A stretch of DNA of 64,000 bases, from NCBI GenBank assembly GCA_047967505.1, contig CM106539.1. One strand, 5' to 3'. Positions 30,560-42,543 of the stretch are shown in pieces. Positions within the stretch are counted from its first letter, which is position 1. Each line of letters begins with the position of its first letter. The position numbers and the translations under genes are program-made. Source of the stretch: Dipteris shenzhenensis (Eukaryota > Polypodiophyta > Polypodiopsida > Gleicheniales). Under the pieces are notes generated by a model. The model did not search any database. It worked only from the letters and a program-made list of their open reading frames with translations, and was not told the origin of the DNA.

Positions 30560-32496
30560 GGTACTCTCTCAAAGTGGGATGGGTAAGATGGGATCCCACT
30601 TTGGATCCTTCTTGTCGCGATTAGGAGCTTGTGTTTGGCTGCAAGAGAGAATGCCATTCTCCCATTGTAAGCCAGCCTTTTGCTTCTATTGCGAACACAT
30701 GCAAAAGGCATGTGTTCATTGCATTTGCCCATGTATCACAACCATGCAAGCACTTGAGGGTTTTTAAATCACCAGCAAGATGCCATTCAACTTGAAAGGC
30801 TCCATGGCCCTTGACTGTTAATGTTTGCCCTTCCTCTTGTCTTCGGATCGTCGATGGGATTCCTATTCTATCTAGAACCCACTTCAATGTCTCATGGCAC
30901 TCTTTCGGAGTCTCAAATGCTGCAAGCCACCATACATCTTTCTCTGATTGCACTGAGAAATCTTGCTCTACTTCTTCATTCCCTTGAACAAAGGCTAAGG
31001 CTTTATTCAAAATGCAGATGCTGACTCTCTCTAACTTGTGTTCTTTCACCAATTGAGCTTCATCCATTTTGATGACAAATATGAGCTTTCCATTGCAATC
31101 TGTACAACAAAAGAGAGAAATCATTAGGATAAACATGATATAGGAAATGAACTAAAGTCTCACTAAAGTAAAGTGCAATGCTATAATGGATTTCCTCTTA
31201 CCATCTTCTCTCATGCCATAGAATTTGACCAGTGCTTGTTGCAGTTTCTCAACATCTAAGTAGACATTGTTGAAAGCATTCATCTCAAAGGTTTGCAAGC
31301 TAGATTTCTTTTTACTCTTCCAAGTCATTGTGCCCCTTACACAATGGTACCCTCCAAGCATTTCTCTTGCACATGAGTTTGTTTCTCGCCGTGCACGTCT
31401 CACAGACCAAGGTGTGGGTAGGGGCACTGTAGACTTCTTATACTTTCCCAAAATAGCAGACTTGAAAATTTTGAAAACAAATGTGTAAGCTTCACGACTG
31501 ACACCTACAATATCACAAGCTATAAGCATCTCCTTTGGATCCACAATATCCTTGAAGTCCATCACCTCTTCAGCAACTTGCACATGTAGGCACTTGTGTC
31601 TTGGGTCCCTTAGTATCCCAATGAGATTGCTTGACTTCAATAAACTAGCTAGAGCATATGAACAGTCAATATCATCCGCGTCCATTCTTCCCATCACATC
31701 TTCCATGAAGTTCCTAAAGAAGAACACAATAAAAACTTAGTCACAAATAGTGTAGCACAAAAGAGTGTAATTTCATTGGAACATTTGATAACCAACCTTG
31801 TACCCCGAACTCTCCTCTTTCTAGCACCACCAGTGGGTGCCAATGCATCCATGTTATGTAAGTACCTTCTTTTCGTCTCCTTCAATCCCAAAGGTGTTTC
31901 TTTCATCTTTTGCACTCGTTCTTCTGCCTTCTCTCATTCCTTCTCTACAGCTCGTTGAACTTGATTGTATATAGATCTTTCCAAGCCTTTTTGGACTCAA
32001 CTCACTTATAGAGTGACTCTTCTAATTTATGTTGCTCCAAGTCCAATGCATTTCGCTCCAAGTCGAATGCTTTGGCTTTATCATGAAGATCCTGGTTCTT
32101 CCTTTGAAGATCCTGCATAGAGTTATGCATTGCAACAATGGTGCTATTTCCTAAATTTTCTAGCATCTCTGCTTGGGCTCTGCACATCTCGCTTGCTTGC
32201 ATAGCCATTGACTGAGCATTGTTTGACCGATTGCAATAACCAAGCAACCCCGCATGTCCATTTTTAACAAACCGAACTAGCTCATGCATTGTATGGAAAG
32301 GAGGGCTCTTTTGGTTGGCAGGATCTAAAGGATACAAGGATCCTTCTACGCAAAGGTTGAGATGCTTCTTTCCTTGCAAACGAAGACTGTGGATTTTGGA
32401 AGCTTCCCTCAATCCTAGACTATGTGTGCTTGCATATTCAGCCTCCAACTTTAAGTGAACCTGGTACTTGTTGGAGACGTCCTCGAATGGTGCCAT
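30560..32496 (-). pseudogene. Unknown element-like gene, coiled coil plus unknown domains
   Basis: The minus strand starts at an ATG at 32494-32496 (MAPFEDVSNKYQVHLKLEAE). It has FHTMHELVRFVKNGHAGLLG, then a predicted coiled coil (MQASEMCRAQAEMLENL to LDLEQHKLEESLYK), and a TGA at 32002. Shifted pieces follow (LKETKRRYLHNMDALAPTG), then an exon 31720-31200 with DCSYALASLLKSSNLIGILR, ACDIVGVSREAYTFVFKIF and GGYHCVRGTMTWKSKKKSS. A last exon, 31100-30620, has FVIKMDEAQLVKEHKLERVS, WWLAAFETPKECHETLKWVL and QVEWHLAGDLKTLKC. The acidic residues in IKMDEAQL and HLAGDLKTL could belong to a transposase-like fold, but I cannot assign a superfamily. It converges with the FLHDIE relic. Stops and shifts show decay. 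Confidence 0.45.
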
Positions 32497-32509
32497 GACT
32501 AAAGGAGTG

Positions 32510-33012
32510 TAGAGGAGGAGAAGGTGTGGAGATGCAAGCTTGAAGGAGCAGCATGCAGGAAGAGGGAGGGCGGGGAGGAGGAAGAATGGGGGAGGGAGGA
32601 CCAGTAGTTGAAGAGGAGGAAAGGGGGGCAGACCAGTAGGTGTGGAGGGTGAGGAGGAGTAGGCGTGGAGGAGGAGGGAGGGAGGAGGGAGGAGCAGGAG
32701 GGAGGGGGGAGGAGGAGCAGCGGTGGAGGAGGAGGGAGGGGGAGGGGAGGAGGAGCAGGCATGGAGGAGGGAGGGAGGGGGAGGGCAGGAGGAGCAGGTG
32801 TGGAGGAGGGAGGGAGGGAGGGGAAGGAGGAGGAAGGGGGAGGAGGGAGTGAGGAGGGGGAGGGGGAGGGGAGGGGGGGGGATGGGGAGGAGGGAGGGAG
32901 GGAGGGGGAGGAGGAGGGAGGGGGAGGAGGGAGTGAGGAGGGGGAGTGAGGGAGGGGGAGTGAGGAGGGGGAGGGAGGGAGGGAGGGAGTAGAGAGAAGG
33001 AGGGAGGGAATT
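32510..33012. repeat. G-rich GGAGG tract
   Basis: Plus strand of GGAGGAGGGAGGG words with many runs of three to eight G over 500 bp, directly upstream of the ATG at 32496 on the minus strand. Long frames on either strand here (Pro/Leu/Ser or Gly/Glu) are compositional. Confidence 0.88.
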
Positions 33013-34770
33013 CAAAATTCAAATTTTGAATTTTGAATTTTTTGGTTCCCACCTAGGAGTAAGAGTTGTGTAAGAGGTGGGGTCACTTTTGGGCTTTTAA
33101 CCCACCTAGGTGAGGGGGGGTTAATACTTTTTGGGACCTACCTTGGCCCTTTCATTAGGACTAATCCATTTCTTAATCCATTCCTTATAAGGCCCTTTTG
33201 AGACCCCAATTCTCCCCTAATGCGCACTTGTTCTTGGAGCTATTTTAGTTCCAAGCTAAGAAAAATGTAGACATTTGCAATTTATGATAGTTTCCTTGCA
33301 ACCACCACGTTGGTTATTGGAGTTATTATAGTTCTAAACCACCACGCTAGTTCTAGGAGTTATTATAGTTCTAAACCAAGGAAAATATACTCCTATTTTG
33401 AAGCTATTTTAGTCCTACTAGTCCTTGTGCAACAATTTATGCTACTCCTTGCAGCTGTTTTAGTGCTATTTTAGTTCCAAGCTAAGGAAAATTTAGTCCT
33501 GTTTTAGATAGTATTTTAGTCCTTCTACAACAATTGCTTGTGCAACAATCGCACCAGTTGCACTGGTTGTAGTAAATCCTAAATAAGGGCATTTGTGAAC
33601 CATTTTCACTACAGTAACAATAGTTTTTCAATAGTTTCTTGTGCAACGATCCCTATGGTTGCAGTAAAATGTAAATGAGGGAAGAAATATGCCATTTGTG
33701 CTTCTTTAGAGCCACTTTCACTACCGAAGTAATAGCAACAATAGTTTTGGCGATAATGGTACTACATTGAAATTGAAACAAAAGAAATTACATCCGATAG
33801 TTTTTGCGATAATAGTATTACATTGAAATTGAAACAAAATAAATTACATCCAAAGTAAACATTTAACAAAATAGGTGACATCCAAAGAGGCTAGCACTTT
33901 ATCTTTATGACACCTCTTTAAACACTTTTAGCACTTGCTCAGCACTTGTCAACACCACCACTGTGGGGCAGGACCTAGTGTCACTTTTCGCCCTTGTTAG
34001 CACTTTCTTACACTCCTGACCTGGTGCCTCATATGTAGGGGACAATACGAGCACCTCGTAGTGCTTTAATAGTTAGGACTTTCTTACAATTTGGACCCAT
34101 AACTCCTCGTATGCAGGGGAAAATACGAGCACCTCGTAATTGAACATAACCTTCTTCATAGCAACTTCTTTCAAGGCACTGGGAGAGAGAACTCAACTTG
34201 GTGGTGTGCTCAATCGAGCACAACATTCAATAGTGGACAAGGAACTCAATCTGGTGGTGAGCTCTAGCACATTGACACATGCTCTTAGTGAGCTCATCAC
34301 CAAGTTGAGTTGTCCTTCCCCAGTGCCGAAGGCCATGCTCAATTACAAGAGGCTCATCACCGAGTTGAATTCTCTCCCAGTGCCTGACTAAACTGCCTGA
34401 CTAAACAACAGTGACCCATTTTCCTTAGCTTCCCATCCCACAACTCCCTTGGTCATGGCTATGGTTGGTGGAGTGTTGTAGGATGGAGCACCAAGGCAAA
34501 CAATGGATCCCATGACTTGGGCAACGTTATGAAGGGGCATCAAGGTTGCAGCAGAAGATTCATCACACAGGGGTGGGAGGGGGCTTGGAGAGCATGGAAG
34601 GGGGTAGGAGAGGGATTTTTCTTAGTGCGGTAAATTGTTTCTCTATCCTTAAGGCCTTTATATAGCTAGACTTTCTGCCCTCCCACCCTTTTCCCCTTTG
34701 TTTCTTATGTTAGTTTGTGCGACTCTAGGTGCCTATCGTTCATGGCTAAGAGCACACAATCCACCCGCAA
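33013..34770. other. Non-coding DNA with short local repeats
   Basis: No coding homology. Short phrases recur, for example TAGTTCTAAACCA near 33328 and 33370, GCTATTTTAGTTCCAAGCTA near 33239 and 33468, and TACATTGAAATTGAAACAAA near 33761 and 33809. A local duplication around CGAGCACCTCGTA lies at 34050 and 34125. Confidence 0.45.
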
Positions 34771-34777
34771 GATTTTG

Positions 34778-35031
34778 CTGGTAGCCCAGCCTAGTGTAGG
34801 TGGTCATATACATCATCCTCTAGCCATGACGTGCGATTAGATGGTTTCCATGGGAGAATTTCTCGGGCATCCGACCCAAGATCATAATAATTCAATGGGA
34901 TGAGGGGCGAGGAGTGATGGCACATGCACTCAGCTTGCTGGTAGCCCAGCCTAGCGTAGGTGGTCATATACATCATCGTCTAGCCATGACATGTGATTAG
35001 ATGGTTGCCATGGGGAATTTCTCAATCATCA
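34778..35031. repeat. ~151 bp tandem duplication
   Basis: The segment from GCTGGTAGCCCAGCCTAG to TTTCTC occurs at 34778 and again at 34929 with a few substitutions. Confidence 0.8.
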
Positions 35032-35079
35032 AAAAATTCTAATAGTCTGATATGTTTTTACAATCTATCTCTAGCTTAA

Positions 35080-35545
35080 TGCGAATCTGAGTGTGTGAAT
35101 TAGATGGTCCCTCATGAAAAGTCATTGTTATTACATTCTGATTCCGACTCAATGCTAATTTGAGCCTATGAACTAGATGGCCCCTCATGCATAGTCATTG
35201 TTATTATAGTCAACAGAAGAAAGGAAAGATCAAAATAGGACATCAAATTAGCATTGAGTCGGTTCATCAGACTGTAATAACAATAGTTCTCAGTCATAAG
35301 AATGAGAACTATTATTATTACAGCCTGATGAACCGACTGAATGCTAATCTAAGCTTGTGAACTAGATGGTCCCCCATGCAAAGTCATTGTTATTATAGTA
35401 TGATTCCGATTGAATGCTAATCTGAGCCTGTGAATTAGATGGTCCGTCATGCACAATCATTGTTATTATAGTGTGATTCAAACTGAATGCTAATCTGAAC
35501 CTATGAATTATATGGTCCCTCATGCATAGTCATTGTCACTAAAAC
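35080..35545. repeat. ~75 bp degenerate tandem repeats around a foldback
   Basis: About five copies of a unit with GAATGCTAATCTGAGCC, TGAATTAGATGGTCCCTCAT and AGTCATTGTTATTATAG. The foldback at 35248-35347 sits inside the array. Confidence 0.75.
35248..35347. repeat. Foldback with 45 bp arms
   Basis: Arm 35248-35292 (starting TTAGCATTGAGTCGG) and arm 35303-35347 (ending CCGACTGAATGCTAA) pair at 42 of 45 positions around a 10-base loop. Confidence 0.9.
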
Positions 35546-35547
35546 AA

Positions 35548-36600
35548 GCTCGGTGGCTATTTGGGATTAGTATACTATTTGGGATTCTCATCTTCCCTTG
35601 TTTGGGATTTACTAAAACAAGCACGATGGTTGTTTGGGCTTTACTCAAGGTTATATTTTGTGGGGGTTGCAATTAATCCTAAACCAACGAAAATGCATTT
35701 CCTTGCCAATGCCTACCTCCTCTAACTAGTGCCTACCTCCTCTAGCCTTAACTATCATACAACTAACTTGTCATATTCATTAATGTAATGTGTGGGCAAT
35801 CTATTGGTACACGGGTCTTCAAAGATGGCAAAGATCTCACTAGATTACATCGTTGAGCATGTCAAGATGGCTTGATTTGACATATTAGAATATGTAAACA
35901 ATAACAGCTTGGATAGCAGGAGAGCAAACTAGTTTTAAAAACTGACAGGTCTTGAGTGAAGGAACAACAGAGGAACAGAGATGGAAAGCCACAGTAACAA
36001 TGATGTTTTTCTGCTGCTTGTCCTGAGCTTGATGAGACATTTTGCAAGGGGTCCTCCCTCGATAACCCAAGATTGTTGTAGATGAGATTGATCTCTTGGA
36101 GGAGCAGTATAGAGTTCCCAAGAGTGTCATTCACAAGGTGGTCATATTGCAGGATGAACTGTGGGAAGGCCTTCATACTATAAGAACCTGCAGTTTACGA
36201 AGTATGTTGCTAACAGCTACCACGATGCGAAGTGTCGAGCCCTTGTCCTAAAATCATTGCGTAAATATAATGTCCTTCAAAGATCTCGGACAAGTAAACT
36301 ATCCCAAGGCTCAATCACAAACAACCACTGGGATGGTTTAGGCAACCACTGACCTGCATTGTAACAAGCATGTGTATGATGTGCTCGTCAAACATCTTGC
36401 ATCCCGTCTACTTTCTACAGATGTCCTTGTTGTTTGGAGAAACTCTCGTATTTTTGTGCCACCAAAACGTCACCATTATTGCTATATATCTACTTGGTCC
36501 CTATGACCTTGCATCAACCAGTCTTGAACTAGACCCAATAAATTCCATATTAGTTTCCTTTGTAGATTGCCAAATTGAGTTGTTTAAAAGCACCTGGACT
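35548..36600. other. Non-coding DNA
   Basis: No supported gene. A short plus-strand frame near 36161-36352 has no homology I recognise. Confidence 0.4.
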
Positions 36601-37110
36601 CTTTGATTGACTTGACTTGAGACACCATACTATAATTCAATTTAGGCATCCTTCAAAGCTTCCTCAACCTTTGCAGTATCTTAGAACCAAACTTCAAGAT
36701 TTCAACATTTTCCAAAGTCTTCCCATGTCTTTCCAAAATAATCTTCTTTTCTTAGCTATCAAAGATTCTCTCTTACTGAGGCCTATATTAGGATCTAACT
36801 TTGATCACATGATCTCGATCATGGTCTGTATTGGTCCTTGGATCTAGACTTAGTTCTTCACTAGACTATGATCTTGAGGATACCTCACTATCTACGAACT
36901 TCAACTCGGAGTCTTTTTTTCTTGAGAGATCACATCTTGATTCCATGTCACTAGTTTGATGTCACTAGTTCGAATAACCATCGGCCTTGGATTCTTCACT
37001 GTGGCCAACAAAGATACACTTTTCACTCCTTGAATCCAACTTGGTCCTAGTGCCACTATGGCCATGGATTTAATCATCAGAACCAAATAATCAAAGATGC
37101 TTGATAGTGG
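36600..37110 (-). pseudogene. Copia relic (integrase C-terminal to RT linker)
   Basis: On the minus strand near 37110-36980, PTIKHL_LFGSDD_IHGHSG followed by TKLDSRSEKCIFVGHSEESK is the conserved block after the copia integrase core (the usual HLRxFG...KLDxxxxKCIFxGYS), with two stops. Degraded coding may continue to 36600 (VEEALKDA). No LTR is seen for this copy. Confidence 0.6.
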
Positions 37111-38500
37111 GACTTTTTGTGTATGTTGACCTTTCTGTGTATGACTCACTTCTTATTGTTGATAAGCGTGCTACATGGTAATCATCTATGTGTGTGCATG
37201 TGATTGTGTTGAGTCAAAAGATTTAAAGGTTCTAGGCCAAAAGCATTGTACTTGATAAAAATAATATAGAACTCACATCATTAAGTGATGCAATCATCTG
37301 TGTCTCTCTCTCTCTCTCTCTCTCTCAGCTACCAAGGTCTTTCACCTTCCAAGATTAAGCCTCTGCTCATGGTTCTCGACTTGAAAATAGTTATTCTTTG
37401 TGTTGGTCATCTTTTCCCTCTTGATAGGCTCACATTGAGTCATCAAGGGGGGTATTGGAGATCACTACCTCACATGTGAGCCCCAAATAAGAGCATGAAG
37501 AGGCAAGTGATGATTTGTACTCAATTTTTAGAGCAAAGATGAAGTTGAAGTACAAATGGGTAATTCTATCTTCAAAGCAAAGATGAATTACAACTACCAA
37601 ACTATGTTCAACTAATAATAGTGGCCAGATCATCAATTCAATGAATTTGAGGAATAGGATTCCAATGAACATTGAGTTAGATTGGTAGGCAATAATCACC
37701 AAATCATTAATGTAACACATTTAACAAATAGGGTTTGAATGAATGGTGCATGCATTTGAGCATATATAGATGTCATTGAGAGGTCAAGATAGAATTCCAG
37801 GATTATTTCTTGAAGGTAGGATTAAAAACTTGGATTCAAAAGATAGGTTTCCCTATGAACGTTCATGATGATTGGATTTGTAAGAGACATTGACCTATAG
37901 TCATTCATGGTGGTGACAAGTTAGGAGCCATTGAAGTCTCACAATTTCTACACAAGAGTTTAGGGGGAAATCTCTCTAGTCTCCATAGGAGGCTCTAGCA
38001 CTATTCAGATATTGGATGAAAAGTTGCACCATTTCAAGATTATTAGGTAGGGAGGTTGCTCTATGAATACAACACACATTCAGTTGCAAAGGGGTGCTTC
38101 TGAGCTTGCACACACTTAAGCACTAGAGAACCTAGTCTAAGACTAAGGTCACTGGAGTGAACTTAGGGAATAAATTGTAGAGTGCATTGTAGTTTCGAAC
38201 TCTGAGAGATCAAGCACTTAGTGATAGAAAAAGTCTAGGATTCTATTGAGCAAAGTCACTCAAGGAGTGAGTAGCAAAGAAATATTAAGGAGTCGTGAGC
38301 TATGAGTGAGTTGAAAGAGCCACAACTTACAAGGGAAGTTGAAGTAGGACAAAATAAGCGAGCATGAGGATCCCACTATAGCTCTCATTTGAAGCATGTA
38401 GGATCCACACCATCTCTTCATTGTTGCAATCAAACTACTCCTATAATAGTTTGACAAAGCTCGGGTGGTTTCTACAAACACCGAAACCACCCGAGGTGTG
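37111..38500. other. Non-coding DNA with a (CT)n microsatellite
   Basis: (CT)n lies at 37302-37326. Otherwise AT-rich with no supported coding frame. It borders the 3' end of the TBL gene. Confidence 0.5.
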
Positions 38501-38521
38501 ACCCAAAAAACGTAATTAATG

Positions 38522-40112
38522 TTACAAGAGTGCAGAGAGGATGTGGTTCCATGTGTCTGGCACTCCAGGCAAGCACCAATGCAAACAATCTTGAGAACCA
38601 TTCTTGGCTTTCAAGGTGTATTTGGAAATATGGGCTTCATCTCTCATCTGAGACATGAAGGTTATGTTGATGAGCTTTATGTTGCTCCCTCTCACTGCGC
38701 TTTCTGCTGCTGTATCTCTCAATGGTCCCTTCATCACTCTCTTGCCTCCAGAGCTCAGTTTTGTGTTATCGCATCGCCCTCCTGAATCCCAGTCGCCATG
38801 AAAAAAATGGCGTGGAGACTGTGTCCTGTAGAATATAGTTGCTCCAGCTCCCCTTTCTATTTCTCCTTGTAGCCATCCTACCACTCTATGCACCGTGAAG
38901 TTGTATGCTTGATTGATATCCTGCACAAATTCGCTCTCCGAGCCCAGCGCCTTTCCTTGCACGTGCATCTTCCACTTGTTTTTGGTGAACTTTCCCGGGT
39001 TCCAGTGAGGCCCCGTGTTGATGATGAGTACGTCGAATTTATGGAGGTTTGCTGTTAAGAACACGGGCGGCCGGTCTATATGGATTGCTACTTCGCTCGA
39101 AGGATCGCTTTGGTTGAGAGGTTCAAGATCGCTGAGAGTTGCAGACCAATAAAACACAACCGTTGTGTTGGTGGCTTCGAAACGATACGCCCAACCAGCT
39201 GGTCGCAAGGATTTGGAAGCCACAATGAAGCCGTATTCACCACCCACGTCTTGAACCCTGTCGTTGCCTCTTCCTCCCGTAAGGAGACACATTAACGATT
39301 GAAACTGCTGTCTTCCTAAGGAATCGCCAATAAAGGCGATACTCTTGCTCCGCATCCTGTCCAAGGAATCATCGCAGATAAATCAATATGCTCTCCGTCA
39401 CAGGAACTTAAACAATAAAGACAAAATTCCTTCCATAGCCATAGACCATAGCACGCTTTTCCAGTTGCACTTCGCCGTAAGAGCTCACCTTCGTAGAAAC
39501 TTTCTCGGGTTGAGTACAGGAAGATCGCAGTCATCGGGCTGCCAATGGAAGTTTTCATAATCGAAATCTGTTCGATTACTTAATCTACATGCCCACATAA
39601 GCGCAAGCCATCGAGTGCATTCCTTGCCCGAATAAGGAGCCCCCCGATTGGATCTGACCCATCTTCCCTTGCTGTAGTCGCAGTCTGATGAAGGAAAAAC
39701 GGTTCAAATACTTTGGATGAGAACCCAGTACCCGCGTTGTCCGTACTCATAGCAGTAATGACTCAACCTTGTTTCGATATCGAGCCTCTTATACAAAATG
39801 TGAATCTTTTAAGGTGCCTTCGGAAAGGTGTCATTACCTGATTGCACGGAAACGTCCTCGTTTTCGCCATCATCTAACAGTCCTGCAAGAACGTGATCAG
39901 CATCTCAAAGACGAATACATTTTTTCTAGAGAAACCTTTTCTGTATGTGTGGGTTTGAAAGGGAGAGAGCCCAGGCGGGAGAGAGAACCTGCTTCTGTTC
40001 TTAGGAACGATATCAACCTTTCTTCGACAGCAATCAGGCTGGCTATCGAAGGACATCTCGCCTGCTTAATTATGAGTACAAGAAAACACATGACAGTAAA
40101 CAACCTGGTCAT
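38522..40112 (-). CDS. TBL/PMR5-type polysaccharide O-acetyltransferase
   Basis: Minus-strand gene, with exons from 39882-39838, 39684-39489 and 39356-38522 joining in phase at GT-AG sites; a first exon from about 40112 is likely. The N-terminus MTRLFTVMCFLVLIIKQ would be a single membrane anchor, giving a Golgi type II protein. The PMR5 N-terminal domain shows CDYSKGRWVRSNRGAPYSGK, CTRWLALMWACRLSNRTDF and NFHWQPDDCDLPVLNPRKFL. The esterase GDS motif is FIGDSLGRQQFQSL and the C-terminal DxxH is DCLHWCLPGVPDTWN. These are the catalytic Ser, Asp and His of the family, which acetylates xylan, pectin or other wall glycans. Substrate cannot be told. The frame is clean over the catalytic domain. 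The junction of the first exon to 39882 is not resolved. Confidence 0.88.
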
Positions 40113-41350
40113 AAGATTCCTGAGTTTAGTGCCATTCCATTTTCCGGGCTTTCCAGCTCGAGTTATCTCAATGAGATTATCTTCATGGGATATACGGTTA
40201 TCGGAAAGCCCCTGATTATGTCTTCGCAGATACAGAGTGCTATAATGTACAGTAGCCTGTGTATCCCTCATGCGCAGCATTACGAGGAAGAGCTCCAACT
40301 TGAATTCACAGACCGAAGCGCATCTACTAAAAACATGGACCGGCCGTATATACACTATCAAACTTCCGATTCCAATACTGTGTACGAAGGATTGATACGC
40401 AAAAGTGATTCCTGGCTCGCCAATTGCTCAGAGCGCATCTTAGCTAGGGCATGCATTGTGGGAGGAAGTTGCTAGTTCTCTTTCTCGAACGCTGCTAATT
40501 CTAGTGGGCGTAGACTTTGCTTCTTGTGGGTGAGACAAAGATGAGGTAGGCGCATTAAAGTAGTTCGTTTGTACTGATAAAGGCAGTGAAGGATCGGACA
40601 AGTAGTGGGCCGGGAGGCATAGGAAGTCGACGGAGAGGAGATAAGGGTGGTAAACGGGGCCCGGTAGAGACAATTGTGAAGTGTCAGCAGTGCGCAAGGA
40701 AGATCGAATTGTGGAGGAATATATCCGAGAAAGCAGCAAGCAGAGGAATTGAGGTGAAGGACAAGGTACCGACGTCTAAGTAGCTAAAAGGGAGAAGTCG
40801 AGTGGGAGGGAAATGATCGATCATCGAAGGGTGGGTCGCTCACAACCTACGTGATTGTTTGGAAGTTTGTGTGGATTGTGAAAGAAGAAACGATAATTAA
40901 CAAAGACATGGAGACTATTGGTCAATAACAATCGACCACACAACGAGAGTGATCGCCCAACAATCATGATTTCTAGGTGGTTGTTAATGTGTCTCCCATG
41001 TCCACCTCTCTTTATACATCATTATGCATGGAGGGACACTCTCATGGTACCCCATTATGCACGAGGACACTCTCATGGAGAGAAAGCGCCCAACTTCATA
41101 AGGTCCTAACTTCATTTTCTATCGGTCTTGGACACTCTCATGGAGAGAAAAAGTGCCCAACTTCATCTTCTCACATGGACAGAAGGTGCCCAACTTTATC
41201 TTCTATGAGAGTGCACTTCATTGTGACCTTGAATGCCATTCAATGGGGAAAAGTAATGCCTAATAAGATTTGATGGGTACTAGCTAACTTTTCAAGGTGG
41301 AGAGAGACAGAGGAGTCATCCAAGTTAGCTACTACCCCATCCAAAGCACC
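40113..41350. other. Upstream side of TBL and non-coding DNA
   Basis: Probably contains the TBL promoter; no single TATA box stands out. Short repeats of GGACACTCTCATGGAGAGAAA with GCCCAACTTCAT lie at about 41030-41215. Confidence 0.4.
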
Positions 41351-41499
41351 ACACATCTCCTTTTTAAACATTAAACTTTTAATTGGAAAAACCACTTCAA
41401 TTCATCATTGAGTACTCCATCCCTATAGTGGATGCCATCATCTTTACAAGGGAATCAAAGTACTAGTATGCGTCCTCAAAATTTTAGTTGTATAGTGAT

Positions 41500-41660
41500 A
41501 GGGTTGGCATCAAATGTCTATAACATGTATTTGTTGTATAGTGATAGCATCAAATGTCTATAACATGTATTTGTTGTATAGTGATAGCATCAAATGTCTA
41601 GAACACATATTTGTTGTATAGTGATAGGGCTAACATCAAATGTCTAGAACACGTATTTGT
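41500..41660. repeat. ~40 bp tandem units
   Basis: Four copies of TTGTATAGTGATAG followed by CATCAAATGTCTA; three copies in the right duplicate (51910-52045). Confidence 0.8.
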
Positions 41661-41924
41661 TGATGCATTTACATCTTCTTGGTGGTGTCAAGCATTGCCA
41701 CGACTTCAAGGGCCACTCCAGTAATTAAGTGCATCATATTTGTTGCACTATCGAAACTAAGATGGTTTTTGGGACAAGGTAAGTGACAAACTAGAGGATA
41801 TACCATGATGGATCCTTTATAGAGACAAAAATACCTCTCACTTAGCAAATCCAAACAAAACTCTAGAGTAATGGAAGATTGATTCTCTTTGATGGCTACA
41901 AAATTTAAAAGCTGTTAGTGCCCC

Positions 41925-42483
41925 GCAAGTGACGGATTTGTTTATTAGACATATATTTCGTTTGCATGGATTACCCAAATCCATAGTGTCAGTAGAGATG
42001 TCAAATTTACCGATCATTTTTGGATTGCAGTATTTGAAACACTAAGGACTGAGTTGGGAATGAGTAGTGGGGATCATCCAGAAACGGATGGTCAGACGGA
42101 AAGAATCAACCAAATTTTTGAGGATATGCTTAGAGCATATGTGTCATTGAGGCAACGTACATGGGACAAGTGGTTGCCATTGTTAGAGTTTACCTACAAT
42201 GATAGAAAACATTCCTCTATAGGATTCAGTCCGTTTGAGCTGAACTATGGTTATAGACTAGCGAATCCGACTATAGTTGAAGTACCTCAGAAAGTGCCTA
42301 GTGCCGCGAACTTTGTGGTTCAGATGCGAGAGATGCTAGCACTTGCGAGAGCTAACATTCGCCAAGCTATGGATAGAGCTAAGGCGTATGCAGATGAGAA
42401 TCGATCCGCTAGAGAATACAAGGAAAGAGAAAAAGTTTTTCTCAGAGTTCCTTCGCACTCTAAGTCTTTGACTGCAGGAGAGT
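41925..42483 (+). pseudogene. Ty3/gypsy integrase relic (left copy, truncated)
   Basis: Integrase core end GDHPETDGQTERINQ, then LPLLEFTYNDRKHSSIGFSP and ELNYGYR, the typical gypsy sequence. Upstream, a one-base loss at the usual SDRD site (about 41991) breaks the frame just at the catalytic Asp. The frame is cut at 42483 by the 833 bp deletion, so the C-terminal and chromodomain parts seen in the right copy are absent. Confidence 0.85.
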
Positions 42484-42543
42484 CAAGTGCCGGTGCTCGT
42501 GATATATCGGAAAGAAGTCAGAAATCAGTTTCTAATGTTTCAG

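Noticed and set aside
32438-33052. Pro/Leu/Ser-rich and Gly/Glu-rich frames on both strands
   Set aside because: Compositional by-product of the GGAGG tract.
40440-40783. Small frames upstream of TBL
   Set aside because: No homology, no splice logic, likely chance.
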